From the NCBI RefSeq assembly GCF_019972115.1, contig NZ_BPFJ01000003.1, forward strand, positions 186,001 to 250,000: a stretch of DNA of 64,000 bases. Direction: 5' to 3'. How positions within the stretch are numbered: position 1 is the first letter of the stretch; each line of letters opens with the position of its first letter. Below are positions 27,303 to 37,416 of the stretch, one piece after another. Under the pieces are notes generated by a model. That model was not told the DNA's origin. It searched no databases and worked only from the letters and a program-made list of their open reading frames with translations. The DNA is from Sulfurovum sp. TSL6. GTDB taxonomy: Bacteria > Campylobacterota > Campylobacteria > Campylobacterales > Sulfurovaceae. A program made the position numbers and the translations under genes.

Positions 27303-29861
27303 ATGGATATCAGAAAAGAATTTCTAGACTTTTTTCAAAGCAAAGGGCATCAGCTCATACCATCTTCACCACTCGTACCGGACGATGCGACACTTATGTT
27401 CACCAATGCAGGTATGGTACAGTTTAAGAACATCTTTACCGGTGAAGCACCTATCCCTGAGATACCTCGTGCTACCTCTTCACAAACCTGTTTAAGAGCA
27501 GGTGGAAAGCACAATGACCTTGATAACGTCGGTTACACGGCACGTCACCATACTCTTTTTGAAATGTTGGGGAACTTCTCTTTTGCTGATTATTTTAAAA
27601 AAGAAGCGATCGCTTATGCATGGGAGTTCATTACAGATGAGAAGTATTTGAACCTTCCTGTAGAAAAGCTTTGGGTAACTGTGCATACAAGTGATGATGA
27701 AGCTGAAGAGCTATGGAAAGAACATATTGCAGCAGATCGTATCTTGCGTTTTGGCGATGCCGATAACTTCTGGCAGATGGGTGATACCGGTCCTTGCGGT
27801 CCTTCTTCTGAAATCTTTTATGACCAGGGTGAAGAAAATTTCAATGGTCCCGAAGACAAAATGGGTGGAGAGGGTGATAGATTTCTAGAGATCTGGAACC
27901 TGGTATTCATGCAGTACTACCGTGATGAAACAGGTACCCTTTCACCACTGCCAAAACCTAGTATCGATACAGGTATGGGACTTGAGAGAGTGGTAGCTAT
28001 CAAAGAGGGTAAACTCAACAATTACCACTCTTCACTCTTTACACCTTTCCTGGATAAGATCGGTGAACTTGTAGGCACACCTTATGATTTTGAGGCAGAG
28101 AACTCTGCTTCATACCGTGTGATCGCAGATCACTTACGTTCGGTCTCTTTCTTGCTTGCGCAAGGAGTGAACTTTGACAAAGAGGGACGCGGGTATGTAC
28201 TTCGTCGTATTATGCGTCGGGCCATCCGTCACGGGTACCTGCTTGGATTACGTGAACCGTTTATGTATAAACTGGTTGATACCTTAGTGGATCTTATGGG
28301 TGAGCAGTATGATTATCTGCCTGGCAGATCTGAAGCGATCAAGACTTCTATGAAAATGGAAGAAGAGCGTTTCTTCGATACGATCGAAGCAGGGATCAAA
28401 CTCTTTAATGAAGAGTTGAAAAATACCACTGATGTCTTTAACGGTGAAGTGGCATTTAAGCTCTATGATACGTACGGTTTCCCGCTTGATCTTACAGAAG
28501 ATATGCTTCGTGAGAAAAATATAAAACTGGATATCGATGCCTTTGATGCTAAGATGGAAGCACAAAAGGCGCAGTCTAAAGCGAACTGGAAGGGTACAGG
28601 TGATGCTGCGACTACAGGTGATTTTAAAGCACTTAAAGAGCAGTTTGATATCAACACGTTTGTAGGCTATGAAAGCACAACGGCAAGCGCAAAAGTATGG
28701 GCTCTGCTGGATGATAACTTTAAACAGGTAGAGAGCATCGATGGTAAAGGTTGGGTTCTGCTTGACAAAACACCTTTTTATGCTGAGTCAGGTGGACAAA
28801 CAGGTGACAGTGGAACACTCAATAATGATATAAAAGTGCTTGATACAAGAAAGTTCCTGGAGATGAACCTTTCTGAAGTCAAAGGTAAGTTGAGTGTAGG
28901 TGATGAGGTAGAGGCTGTGGTAGATAACAGCCGTGCTGAGATAGAAAAACATCACTCTGCAACACACTTGCTTCATGCGGCTCTGAGAGAGATTTTGGGA
29001 GATCACATCGCTCAAGCGGGTTCACTCAATGACGACAAAAGATTGCGTTTTGACTTCTCTCATCCACAGGCGATGACGGCAGAAGAGATCGCTAAAGTGG
29101 AAGCATGGGTGAACGATAAGATATCCAGAGCTATCCCAGGTAAAACAGAGGTAATGTCTACCGATGAAGCGAAGAACTCTGGTGCTATGGCACTCTTTGG
29201 CGAAAAGTATGGCGATGAAGTACGCGTCGTCAGTTTTGCCGGAGACTCCATAGAGTTATGCGGGGGTACACACGTAGAGAATGCTGCACAGATAGGACTT
29301 TTCATGATCACTAAAGAGAGTGGTGTCAGTGCCGGTGTGAGACGTATAGAAGCTGTTTGCGGAAATGCTGCAAGAGAAGCTGTAAATGCACTTAGAGATG
29401 AACTCAATGAGGTCAAAACAGAGCTCAAGAATCAAAATCCTATAGCAGGTATCGCTAAACTCAAAGAACAGGTGAAGACACTTAAAGGTGAATTGGCTTC
29501 TGCTATGAGCAGCTCTCAAAAAGAGTTGAACGCCGTTGAAGTCAACGGTGTGAATGTCATCGTAGAAGAAATCGAAAATGGTGACATTAAAACCATGATC
29601 GATGAGCTCAAAAATAAATATGAGAACATTGCTGTGATGCTCTTTATGAAAAAAGGTGACAAAGTCATGCTTGCTGCAGGCTCTAAAAATACACCGATCA
29701 AGGCAGGTGACTGGATCAAGTCGATCGCTCCGATCGTTGGCGGTGGCGGCGGTGGACGCCCTGACTTCGCACAGGCAGGTGGAAAAGATCCAAGTAAGAT
29801 CACGACAGCGCTTGAAGAAGCAAAAGTCTACTTGAGTGAAGTGTTGGAAGGCGGAAATTAA
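27303..29861 (+). CDS. alaS: Alanine--tRNA ligase
   Basis: An 852-residue alanyl-tRNA synthetase of normal length. The class II catalytic core (about 1-250, [18 protein letters not shown] near 57-74), the editing domain with [13 protein letters not shown] and the later CGGTH zinc site, and the C-terminal region with [15 protein letters not shown] are all present. It charges tRNA-Ala and edits Ser/Gly mischarging. The following membrane protein gene starts two bases after its stop. Confidence 0.97.
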   Translation: MDIRKEFLDFFQSKGHQLIPSSPLVPDDATLMFTNAGMVQFKNIFTGEAPIPEIPRATSSQTCLRAGGKHNDLDNVGYTARHHTLFEMLGNFSFADYFKKEAIAYAWEFITDEKYLNLPVEKLWVTVHTSDDEAEELWKEHIAADRILRFGDADNFWQMGDTGPCGPSSEIFYDQGEENFNGPEDKMGGEGDRFLEIWNLVFMQYYRDETGTLSPLPKPSIDTGMGLERVVAIKEGKLNNYHSSLFTPFLDKIGELVGTPYDFEAENSASYRVIADHLRSVSFLLAQGVNFDKEGRGYVLRRIMRRAIRHGYLLGLREPFMYKLVDTLVDLMGEQYDYLPGRSEAIKTSMKMEEERFFDTIEAGIKLFNEELKNTTDVFNGEVAFKLYDTYGFPLDLTEDMLREKNIKLDIDAFDAKMEAQKAQSKANWKGTGDAATTGDFKALKEQFDINTFVGYESTTASAKVWALLDDNFKQVESIDGKGWVLLDKTPFYAESGGQTGDSGTLNNDIKVLDTRKFLEMNLSEVKGKLSVGDEVEAVVDNSRAEIEKHHSATHLLHAALREILGDHIAQAGSLNDDKRLRFDFSHPQAMTAEEIAKVEAWVNDKISRAIPGKTEVMSTDEAKNSGAMALFGEKYGDEVRVVSFAGDSIELCGGTHVENAAQIGLFMITKESGVSAGVRRIEAVCGNAAREAVNALRDELNEVKTELKNQNPIAGIAKLKEQVKTLKGELASAMSSSQKELNAVEVNGVNVIVEEIENGDIKTMIDELKNKYENIAVMLFMKKGDKVMLAAGSKNTPIKAGDWIKSIAPIVGGGGGGRPDFAQAGGKDPSKITTALEEAKVYLSEVLEGGN

Positions 29862-29862
29862 T

Positions 29863-30390
29863 ATGACAGAACTATTTAACAACTATGGACATTTGATCGT
29901 TTTTTTACATGTGCTTTCTGCCTTTGTCTGGGTAGGCGGTATGATAGCGATCCGTGTAGCAGTCCATCCTGTGATTCAGCGAGGTGGCGTGACTGCAGCA
30001 GAGATGTTGGAAAATGAGGTAAAGGCTTCAATGTTGCAACCCAAGCAGAGATTAGGTATCATCTTGCAGATCACAGGTAGACTCTTTAATCTGGTTATGC
30101 TTTTTATTGTGATCTTATTTGTCACAGGTTTGATGATGGCGATAGCGACAGGCGGACACCATGGTGATTTAAAATCGCTTTTTATTTCTAAAGAGATCAT
30201 TTGGACGATCATGGCAATCAATTACACCTATATGTATATCAAACGTGCAAAAGCATGGAAGCTGTTTTCTCAAGGTGAAGTTGCACTTGCTAAAGCACAG
30301 ATGAGTTTCATTCCTCATTTACTTTTACCGATCAATATTGTGTTAGGCATTGTAGCATTATGGTTAGGTGTATCTCTTAGAGGACTGTAA
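29863..30390 (+). CDS. CopD-like integral membrane protein
   Basis: A 175-residue protein with four membrane helices (about 8-30, 65-88, 105-122 and 145-168). The first helix carries VFLHVLSAFVWVGGM, a histidine and WVGG pattern seen in CopD-related membrane proteins. It may concern copper or haem, but this is only a family-level guess. ATG 29863 was chosen; an upstream in-frame start at 29836 would lie inside alaS. Confidence 0.65.
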   Translation: MTELFNNYGHLIVFLHVLSAFVWVGGMIAIRVAVHPVIQRGGVTAAEMLENEVKASMLQPKQRLGIILQITGRLFNLVMLFIVILFVTGLMMAIATGGHHGDLKSLFISKEIIWTIMAINYTYMYIKRAKAWKLFSQGEVALAKAQMSFIPHLLLPINIVLGIVALWLGVSLRGL

Positions 30391-30416
30391 TGATCTATCT
30401 ATGTTCTATAATTGGG

Positions 30417-30494
30417 ACGCAAAATGAGCAAAGCCCATTTTTCTACGTTAACACTGAGTTTTCTTCAGCAGAAGGCTCACGTGACTAGTCACGT
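30417..30494 (-). repeat. Dispersed three-hairpin element, copy A (inverted)
   Basis: Read on the minus strand this matches the copy at 50335-50411 over almost its full length. It begins with a 16-base perfect palindrome ACGTGACTAGTCACGT (30479-30494), then a TTCT-gctga-AGAA hairpin, then AAAATG-GGC-TTT-GCT-CATTTT. It lies between the CopD-like gene and maf; on the plus strand its last hairpin is followed by T residues and could end the alaS transcript. Confidence 0.8.
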
Positions 30495-30517
30495 TTATAT
30501 GGTTTGAAGGATATTGA

Positions 30518-31081
30518 ATGGCTATGATTTATTTATGTTCATCTTCTGAAAGCAGGGCGTTGCTTCTTCGTAAATTTGGGATTGATTTTGTTCAAAAGTC
30601 CGTAGAGTATGATGAAGAACAGATCACCACACCCATTGCAAAAGATTTTGTCTATACCGCAAGTAAAGGTAAGTTGGATGCAGCCATTCGTGAGTTTGGC
30701 TTGGATAACCCTTTGCTTTGTGCAGATACGGTCATTGCAGCTGCTGATGGCACTATCTTGCGAAAAGCCAAAAATGTGGAAGACGCAAGACGCATTTTGA
30801 ACATACAAAGCGGTTCGACTATCTCTATCATCTCCTCTGCGCACTACAGGTCAAAGCACCTTGCTTTTTCAGATATCTCTGCAACGCATTATCATTTTTC
30901 AAAGTTTGAAGAAGAGGATCTGGAAAGATATCTTGAGAGTGGACTATGGCAGGGTAAAGCAGGAGGATGTATGGTCGAAGGTTTTTGCAAAAAGTACATT
31001 AAATCTGTAGACGGGTATGAAAGCACGGCGATGGGACTTCAGGTAGAAAGTCTCTTACCATGGATAAAGATTGGAAGTTAA
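30518..31081 (+). CDS. maf: Maf-family nucleotide pyrophosphatase
   Basis: A 187-residue protein with the Maf fold, which hydrolyses non-canonical or methylated nucleoside triphosphates. The N-terminal SSSESRALLLRKFG, the ASKGKLDAA helix, the catalytic CADTVI and the late VDGYESTAMGL loop are present. GAAGGATA precedes the ATG. The next gene's ATG follows its TAA by one base. Confidence 0.9.
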   Translation: MAMIYLCSSSESRALLLRKFGIDFVQKSVEYDEEQITTPIAKDFVYTASKGKLDAAIREFGLDNPLLCADTVIAAADGTILRKAKNVEDARRILNIQSGSTISIISSAHYRSKHLAFSDISATHYHFSKFEEEDLERYLESGLWQGKAGGCMVEGFCKKYIKSVDGYESTAMGLQVESLLPWIKIGS

Positions 31082-31082
31082 G

Positions 31083-32177
31083 ATGTATGAAAACGAATTA
31101 AAAGCCCTTAAAAAAGCGGGACGATTTAGAGAGCGTAAGCTTTTTGATGACACATTGGATGATCTGGCCTCCAATGATTATCTGGGGTTGTCACTGAAGA
31201 AAAAACAGTTTAAAAAAGCAGTAAAACTGGTGAATGAATATGAGACAGTCAGTTCCAAAGCCAGTATGCTCGTGAATGGATACCATCCTATACACAGGAT
31301 CTTTGAGATGACCATGGCAGAGTACAACGGTTTTGAAGAAGGACTTGTGGTAGGTTCAGGATTTTTGGCAAACATGGCACTGATAGAAGCGTTAGTTCGT
31401 AAAGGTGATATGCTTTTTATGGATGAAGAGTACCATGCCTCTGGTGTGATGGCTTCACAACTTTTGGGAGACAGGGTGGTGACATTTGCTCATAATGATG
31501 CGGATGATTTGAGAGAAAAATTAGCAGCACATCCTGCCAAAAGACAGATCATCGCAGTGGAAGGTGTCTACTCTATGGGTGGTGATCTTTGTAAAAAAGA
31601 GATATTTGAAATTGCCGATGAAGTTGAAGCACTGCTTATCGTAGATGAAGCACACAGTGCTGGGGTACTTGGACTCAATCTATTGGGTATTTTTGAGTAT
31701 TATGGCATTAGCATTAATGAGAGACATATAAAGATGGGGACACTGGGTAAAGCCTATGGTTCTTATGGGGCCTATATTTTGGCGTCCAAAAATGTGATCA
31801 GTTTCTTGGTGAACAGGGCCAAACCTATTATCTACTCTACGGCACCTTCTGTATTCGATACAGCATTGGCATTGGTCAATGTCAAACATATACGTAAAAA
31901 TGCAGAAAAATATACAAAGAAGATCCTTGAACGACAGATGGCGGTAAGAAAACAGTTGGGTACAGAGTGTCAAAGTCTTATTGTACCTATAGAAATGCCG
32001 AGTAATGAGCATGCATTGTTCGTGCAAAAAGGGTTGATGGCCCAAGGATATCTGGTAGGAGCGATCCGTCAGCCTACGGTGGAAAAGCCTATCATAAGGG
32101 TGATACTGAATTTGGGTGTCTCTGTGAAGAAGATCAGGCATGCGTTAGCACTCATTAGTCATAACACGGTACAATAA
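31083..32177 (+). CDS. bioF: 8-amino-7-oxononanoate synthase-like PLP enzyme
   Basis: A 364-residue alpha-oxoamine synthase. The sequence has SNDYLGLS near the start, VDEAHSAGVLG and the PLP lysine in MGTLGKAYGSYGAYI, fitting BioF, which condenses pimeloyl thioester with alanine in biotin synthesis. No other bio gene is close by, so another member of the family is possible. ATG 31083 replaces an in-frame TTG at 31071 that would overlap maf. Confidence 0.85.
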   Translation: MYENELKALKKAGRFRERKLFDDTLDDLASNDYLGLSLKKKQFKKAVKLVNEYETVSSKASMLVNGYHPIHRIFEMTMAEYNGFEEGLVVGSGFLANMALIEALVRKGDMLFMDEEYHASGVMASQLLGDRVVTFAHNDADDLREKLAAHPAKRQIIAVEGVYSMGGDLCKKEIFEIADEVEALLIVDEAHSAGVLGLNLLGIFEYYGISINERHIKMGTLGKAYGSYGAYILASKNVISFLVNRAKPIIYSTAPSVFDTALALVNVKHIRKNAEKYTKKILERQMAVRKQLGTECQSLIVPIEMPSNEHALFVQKGLMAQGYLVGAIRQPTVEKPIIRVILNLGVSVKKIRHALALISHNTVQ

Positions 32178-32215
32178 CATTCAATAAAAAAATATATCAA
32201 TTATAAAGGGTCTGT

Positions 32216-34360
32216 GTGTTCAACAGTTTAATAAAAGGTTCCATTATCTTGGCAATGCTATTTGGCGTGGCATTGACTGCAGCTTTTATTTATGCCTATG
32301 AAGAGATATCTTTAGATGCAGATAAACTCATTAACTATAAGCCTGAAACATCTTCGATCGTTTATGATAGATATGGTGAGAAACTTGCCTATGTTTTTAA
32401 AGACCAACACCGTCTTTATGCACGTTATGACGAAATTCCAGGATTTCTTGTTGAAGGACTTGTGGCGATGGAAGATACACAGTTCTTTGAACATAACGGG
32501 GTGAACCCGGATGCGATCCTCAGAGCGATAGTCAAAGATATACAAGCAGGTGCTTTTGTTGAGGGTGGAAGTACGCTGACCCAACAGCTTATCAAGAATA
32601 AAATACTCTCAAACGAAAAGAAACTTGCACGTAAGATCAAAGAAGCCATTTTGGCACTCAAGATCGAACGTGAGTTAAGTAAAGAAGATATCATTGAGCG
32701 GTACCTCAATGAGATATCCTATGGAAATAATTACTTTGGTGTCAAAACCGCTGCAAACGGGTACTTTCATAAAGAGCTGAATGAGTTGACGCTCAAAGAA
32801 GCAGCCATTTTAGTAGGTTTACCAAATGCACCGAGTTTTTATAATCCACTTAAACATTACAAACGTGCTTTGGACCGTGCTAACAATGTACTCTACCGTA
32901 TGAAAAGCATAGGATGGATCACACAAAGTGATTATCTTAAAGCAGTCAAAGAATCCCCTGAAATCTATAGGACCTCTTTAACCCAAAATATTGCACCCGG
33001 TATCGTAGATGAAGTACTGAGACGGTTTAAAGGTAAATTGGGTGACATCCGTACCGGCGGATATGAGATCTACACCACTGTAGATATGAAACAGCAAGCT
33101 ATTGCAAAAGAGGCGGTTGATTTTGCCTATAAAAAAGCACTTGCTAAATATAAAGAGAAAGCAGAAACTTCTACATTAAATACAGCATTTGTAGCCGTAG
33201 AGAGTAAAACAGGTGATATTTTAGCGATGGTTGGCGGTGCAGATTATAAAAAATCTGCCTATAACCGTGTGACACAGTCAAAGCGTCAGCCAGGATCTGC
33301 ATTTAAACCGTTTATTTACCAAACAGCCTTAGACATGGGGTACAATCCCGCAAGTCCTTTGACAGATCTGGCGAGAACTTTCCAATATTATCAAAATGGT
33401 GAACCAAAAATTTGGGCACCTAAAAACTATGAACGTGATTTTAAAGGATTTGTTCCATTCAGGGAAGCATTGGTTCACTCACGAAACCTTGCAACGATCA
33501 ATTTAGTCGCTGATCTGGGCGTGAGTACTATTCGTAAAAGATTGGCATTTTTAGATGTGCCGCATATCCCTAGAGACATGTCCATAGCCTTAGGTAACCT
33601 AGGGTTAAGTCCATTGAAAATGGCACAGATCTTTTCAGTATTTGCGAATGAAGGTCATATGATAGAGCCAAGACTTGTAAGCAAGATCATCTCTAAAGAG
33701 GGTGCAGTGATCTATGAAACACGTCCTAAAGAGATAGAAGATTTTACCACGCCTGAACAGGCTTATTTGATGACAGATGTTTTGATGGATGTCGTTAAAA
33801 GAGGTACAGGTAGAAATGCAAGAGTAGAAGGCATAGAACTTGCAGGGAAAACGGGAACGACCAACAACAATATCGATGCATGGTTCTGTGGGTACTCCCC
33901 AACCATTGAAACTATTGTCTGGTTCGGTCGGGATGACAATAGACGCATAGGACGCGGAGCGACCGGAGGTGCACTGGCTGCACCTGCATTTTCTTTTTAC
34001 TATAAAAAATTATTAGCGTTGTATCCTGAGACAAAACGAACATTTGATATACCCGAAGGTGTATATAGAGGTGAGTATCATGGCAAGTCAGAACTTTACA
34101 CACAAAATTCTCCACTGCCTGACAGTCACAAAAGAACAGTGCGAAATTATGATGAATATGAGCAACTCTTAGAAGAAGAGATGGAGATCAGAGAAGATAT
34201 CGATCTTTATGAAGATGGAGAGATAGGATATGCACCTACGATCAATATTGATGAAGATCCGGTTTCTGAAGAAGAAATAGTTGAAGAAGATGATCCTTTA
34301 CATCCCAAACGAAAGGTGCCTTTAACGCCTGTTTCTAACGACAGTGGTACCTTGTTTTAA
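32216..34360 (+). CDS. Penicillin-binding protein 1A (bifunctional)
   Basis: A 714-residue class A penicillin-binding protein starting at GTG 32216 with AAAGGG upstream. After one membrane helix (about 5-28) comes the GT51 glycosyltransferase domain (EDTQFFEHNGVNPDAI and GGSTLTQQLIKN) and the transpeptidase with SAFK, SRN and KTGTT motifs. It polymerises and crosslinks peptidoglycan. The last 50-70 residues form a strongly acidic tail (EEEMEIREDIDLYEDGEI and more), unlike the basic tail of the FtsI protein in this window. Confidence 0.93.
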   Translation: MFNSLIKGSIILAMLFGVALTAAFIYAYEEISLDADKLINYKPETSSIVYDRYGEKLAYVFKDQHRLYARYDEIPGFLVEGLVAMEDTQFFEHNGVNPDAILRAIVKDIQAGAFVEGGSTLTQQLIKNKILSNEKKLARKIKEAILALKIERELSKEDIIERYLNEISYGNNYFGVKTAANGYFHKELNELTLKEAAILVGLPNAPSFYNPLKHYKRALDRANNVLYRMKSIGWITQSDYLKAVKESPEIYRTSLTQNIAPGIVDEVLRRFKGKLGDIRTGGYEIYTTVDMKQQAIAKEAVDFAYKKALAKYKEKAETSTLNTAFVAVESKTGDILAMVGGADYKKSAYNRVTQSKRQPGSAFKPFIYQTALDMGYNPASPLTDLARTFQYYQNGEPKIWAPKNYERDFKGFVPFREALVHSRNLATINLVADLGVSTIRKRLAFLDVPHIPRDMSIALGNLGLSPLKMAQIFSVFANEGHMIEPRLVSKIISKEGAVIYETRPKEIEDFTTPEQAYLMTDVLMDVVKRGTGRNARVEGIELAGKTGTTNNNIDAWFCGYSPTIETIVWFGRDDNRRIGRGATGGALAAPAFSFYYKKLLALYPETKRTFDIPEGVYRGEYHGKSELYTQNSPLPDSHKRTVRNYDEYEQLLEEEMEIREDIDLYEDGEIGYAPTINIDEDPVSEEEIVEEDDPLHPKRKVPLTPVSNDSGTLF

Positions 34361-34361
34361 A

Positions 34362-34970
34362 ATGCAAAAAGAGTTGATCTTTGTTCTTGATCCCATGTGT
34401 TCATGGTGTTGGGGATTTGCGCCTGTGATAGAAGAGCTACGTACTACACTGAATGACGAGTATACGTTCTCTCTGGTCTTAGGTGGCTTACGTACCAAAG
34501 GTCAAATGTCTTGGAATGAGAGTGCAAAAGCGTATCTAAAAGGACATTGGAGACAAGTCTCACAAAGCACAGGACAGACATTTTCAGACAGCTTATTTGA
34601 AAAAGTGTTTTTTGACTACGACACATACCCTGCATGCAAAGCAGTGATAACTGTAAGAGAACTTTTCGGGATGCAAAGTGCTTTTGATTATTTGCATACG
34701 ATACAAGAAGCATTTTATACCAGGGCTGAAGATATCACAAACCTAGAGATTTTAACCAGTTTACTACATAGGTCAGAGTCAGATAAAAGCGCATTTAAAA
34801 CGTTCTTTGAAAGTGACAGAGCACAGCTTCTGATGGAACATGATTTCGCAAAAGCACGTTCCATGGGTGCCAATGCATTTCCTTCGGTAGTCGTCATAGA
34901 TGAAGAGGGACACATGGTCTGCCAAAAAGGCTATCGAAGTCTACATGAACTGCAAAAGCTCTTAAAATAA
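34362..34970 (+). CDS. DsbA-family thiol-disulfide protein
   Basis: A 202-residue protein with a thioredoxin-fold active site in LDPMCSWCWGF (CSWC near residues 13-16) and the cis-proline in GANAFPSVVVI. There is no signal peptide, so it is likely cytoplasmic and closer to FrnE/HCCA-isomerase-like members of the DsbA superfamily than to periplasmic DsbA. It starts two bases after the PBP1A stop without a good ribosome binding site, so coupling to that gene is likely. Confidence 0.8.
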   Translation: MQKELIFVLDPMCSWCWGFAPVIEELRTTLNDEYTFSLVLGGLRTKGQMSWNESAKAYLKGHWRQVSQSTGQTFSDSLFEKVFFDYDTYPACKAVITVRELFGMQSAFDYLHTIQEAFYTRAEDITNLEILTSLLHRSESDKSAFKTFFESDRAQLLMEHDFAKARSMGANAFPSVVVIDEEGHMVCQKGYRSLHELQKLLK

Positions 34971-34988
34971 CACTATTAAAGGAAAATC

Positions 34989-36296
34989 ATGCATAGTTTC
35001 GCACCAGAGATCATACTTATCACTATACTGGGGTTGGTTGTCTTTTCAGATGCCTTGGCCAACAAACTCAAGATACCTTCGGTTTTTTTACTGCTCATAG
35101 GTTCCTATGTGATATACACTTATGTACCTATGGCAGTACCGATAGACCTTCCACACTATTTTGATACGATCATCTTGTTGTGTATCCCTCTTATCTTCAT
35201 GGGTGATGCGTTACATCTGCATTTTTCTGACATCAAAAAACATGGCTGGAGTATCTTCTATCTGGCAGTGATCGCGGTGGCTCTTTCTATTGCTGCCGGG
35301 GCAAGTATGTACTACTTCGGGATCTTTGAAGGACTGACACTTGGCGCTTATGTCTCACTCTTTGCGATCAACATGGCGACTGATGCGGTGAGTGTGCAGT
35401 CGGTACTTTCCCGCTTTAAAGGTATCGGTCATGATATCAAAGTGTTGATCGAGGGTGAATCTTTAGGTAACGATGCCACTGCTGTTATCGCCTTTTTCTT
35501 CATAGGACTGCCATGGATGATGAGCGGTACGATCGATGCGGGTGAAGCGGCAATGGATGCGATACGTGTTTTTGCAGTGAGTATGGGGATGGGTATCGGC
35601 CTTGGATATCTCTTCTATATGCTGATGAAACTGATCAATGATAAAAGAGGAGAGCTTTTTGTTTTTATCATCGAAGCGTATCTTGCGTATGTCGTAGCTG
35701 AGCATTTTCATGTCAGTGGTATCCTAACGTTGATCACGGCAATCATCGCAACCAAGGCTTGGATCGATATCGATATGAAGACGTTAGAGGAAGGGGAAGC
35801 GAAAAAAAGCAAAACATTTTTACAGAAACTTCGTCTGCATGGCATTGACTCGACCACTTCCGAACGTATGGAGTATATTTATGAAATGGCAAAAGAGTTT
35901 GGGTATATCGCAGCAGTCATGATCTTCTTTGTTTTGGCAGAGATGGTAAGTCTAGAGAAGTTCTGGGAGTATAAAGCAGAGATATTCACAATGTTCATCA
36001 TTACGACATTGATCCGTGCAGTCTCTATGGCAAAATTCGCTTTTTGGGGCAGTAAGCTAGAACAGATCAAGCCGGTGGGGTTTGAAGGGTGGTTTATCCT
36101 CACTTTCTCAGGTATGAAAGGGGCACTTTCTATCATCCTTGTACATATGATCCCTTCATCATTTGAATATAAAGAGCTTTTTGAAGTGGTTACTACGGGA
36201 GTTGTGATGATGTCTATCTTTGTCTATGGTACAACGCTTTGGGCATATTTTACCTTCTTTAGAAAAGAGGAAGAGAAAAAGCTGTTTACGCACTAG
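34989..36296 (+). CDS. Cation:proton antiporter (CPA1/NhaP-like)
   Basis: A 435-residue membrane protein with about 12 helices. The ion-binding EGESLGND motif near residues 156-163 is the CPA1 hallmark and resembles the EGESLFND of Na+/H+ exchangers. It probably exchanges Na+ or K+ for protons across the inner membrane. AAAGGA precedes the ATG. A strong terminator follows at 36331. Confidence 0.88.
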   Translation: MHSFAPEIILITILGLVVFSDALANKLKIPSVFLLLIGSYVIYTYVPMAVPIDLPHYFDTIILLCIPLIFMGDALHLHFSDIKKHGWSIFYLAVIAVALSIAAGASMYYFGIFEGLTLGAYVSLFAINMATDAVSVQSVLSRFKGIGHDIKVLIEGESLGNDATAVIAFFFIGLPWMMSGTIDAGEAAMDAIRVFAVSMGMGIGLGYLFYMLMKLINDKRGELFVFIIEAYLAYVVAEHFHVSGILTLITAIIATKAWIDIDMKTLEEGEAKKSKTFLQKLRLHGIDSTTSERMEYIYEMAKEFGYIAAVMIFFVLAEMVSLEKFWEYKAEIFTMFIITTLIRAVSMAKFAFWGSKLEQIKPVGFEGWFILTFSGMKGALSIILVHMIPSSFEYKELFEVVTTGVVMMSIFVYGTTLWAYFTFFRKEEEKKLFTH

Positions 36297-36330
36297 TCCG
36301 ATATATTTTTGAAGATAAAAAACAAAATGG

Positions 36331-36365
36331 AAACCTTATAAAGTTATATATTTTATAAGGTTTTT
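36331..36365 (+). terminator. Terminator after the antiporter gene
   Basis: AAACCTTATAAA and TTTATAAGGTTT form a perfect 12-bp stem with a nine-base loop, followed by T residues. The same left arm recurs at 37271-37282 on the other side of mntP. Confidence 0.8.
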
Positions 36366-36510
36366 AAAATCATTCAGCCTCTTTGCTCTTAACTTTATAC
36401 ATACCTTTATGAGCACAACACAAAGTGTCTATGGGTTGTTTCGTCAGGAATGGCACTTTACTTTTCATTGGCTGAAAATGTTAATATGGTATTTAATCAA
36501 CTGACCATGC

Positions 36511-36516
36511 TATAAT
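36511..36516 (+). promoter_or_regulatory. Putative -10 box of mntP
   Basis: TATAAT lies 27 bases before the ATG, leaving a leader of only about 20 bases, too short for a yybP-ykoY manganese riboswitch. Confidence 0.5.
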
Positions 36517-36542
36517 TCTACACTTTTCTACAGGATATTATT

Positions 36543-37097
36543 ATGGATATGCTTCTCATTCTTGCTGTTGCACTTGCAATGGACTCTGTCGCCGTTTCAA
36601 TCGCAATTGGTTCAAAACACAAAAAAATCCTTTTTCCTAGAATACTATTAATTTCAGCAGTTTTTGGATTATTTCAGGGAGCTATGCCATTAGTCGGATA
36701 CCTTATTGGCATAAGTTTTGCTCAATATGTTCAGGCATATGACCACTGGATTGCATTTGCGTTACTCGTAGGTTTAGGTGGAAAGATGCTCTATGAAGCA
36801 TACAAAGATGAATTTGACGAAGAAGTAACTGACTTATCGGACAAAACCCTCATTACATTAGCCATTGCAACCAGCATAGATGCAATGGCTGTTGGGGTAA
36901 CCTTTGCTTTTTTACAAACTGATATTTATACGGCATCAGGCATTATTGCTCTGGTAACATTTCTAATGTGTTTAGGTGCAGTATATATTGGAAAGAAGTT
37001 AGGTTCTCTTCTCGAATCCAAGGCTGAAATGCTTGGAGGAGTGATCCTTATCGGATTAGGATTTAAAATTCTTCTCGAACACACGGGCGTTCTGTAG
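36543..37097 (+). CDS. mntP: MntP-family manganese efflux pump
   Basis: A 184-residue membrane protein with six helices in two related halves; ALAMDSVAVSIAIG (about 10-23) and the mirror motif ATSIDAMAVGVTFA (about 109-122) carry the paired aspartates of MntP. It exports Mn2+. It has its own promoter-like box and is flanked by two hairpins that share a 12-base arm, so it may be an independently acquired cassette. Confidence 0.88.
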   Translation: MDMLLILAVALAMDSVAVSIAIGSKHKKILFPRILLISAVFGLFQGAMPLVGYLIGISFAQYVQAYDHWIAFALLVGLGGKMLYEAYKDEFDEEVTDLSDKTLITLAIATSIDAMAVGVTFAFLQTDIYTASGIIALVTFLMCLGAVYIGKKLGSLLESKAEMLGGVILIGLGFKILLEHTGVL

Positions 37098-37416
37098 TTA
37101 GGTCCATTTTCTTCATGATTATAGTGTGTTATTCTCAATTTTTCGAATTTTTTTCATAAATAACATATATATTGCTCACACCCTCGGAGCGGATACTAGC
37201 AACCATTTGTTCAAGAAACACTATGCGCACCTTTTTTGCATTAAATCCTAAAATAAATAGAGCTAATCCAAAACCTTATAAAATGTGCTATATGGAAGGT
37301 TTTATAATGAAAACGATAAAAGAAAACATAAACTCAAAAGAGTTTAAAAAATGAAATTAATAGATATATTTTGATGAAAAAAGAAGTACTTCCGGGCAGA
37401 AGCCCGAAAGGAAAGA
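37098..37416. other. 319-base intergenic stretch between mntP and glnA
   Basis: No gene is supported here. It holds a hairpin at 37270-37303 (AAAACCTT paired with AAGGTTTT), whose left side repeats the 12-base arm AAACCTTATAAA of the 36331 terminator, and the glnA terminator at 37389-37410. A 60-codon open frame across 37172-37354 starts at TTG and has no family resemblance. Confidence 0.6.
37389..37410 (-). terminator. glnA terminator
   Basis: On the minus strand, CTTTCGGGC-TTCT-GCCCGGAAG (one mismatch) is followed by a T-rich tract. It begins just seven bases after the glnA stop. Confidence 0.8.

Noticed and set aside
29256-29882. 208-codon minus-strand frame opposite alaS
   Set aside because: It lies wholly over conserved alaS domains and has no ribosome binding site or family resemblance.
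30479-30494. Palindrome ACGTGACTAGTCACGT as an operator of maf
   Set aside because: It is hairpin 1 of the dispersed element and occurs with its partners at two other sites, so a maf-specific operator is the weaker explanation.
36366-36542. yybP-ykoY manganese riboswitch before mntP
   Set aside because: The TATAAT box leaves only about 20 transcribed bases before the ATG, and the conserved riboswitch core is not visible upstream.
37172-37354. 60-codon open frame between mntP and glnA
   Set aside because: It starts at TTG without a ribosome binding site, crosses a hairpin and resembles no known protein; better explained as intergenic DNA.
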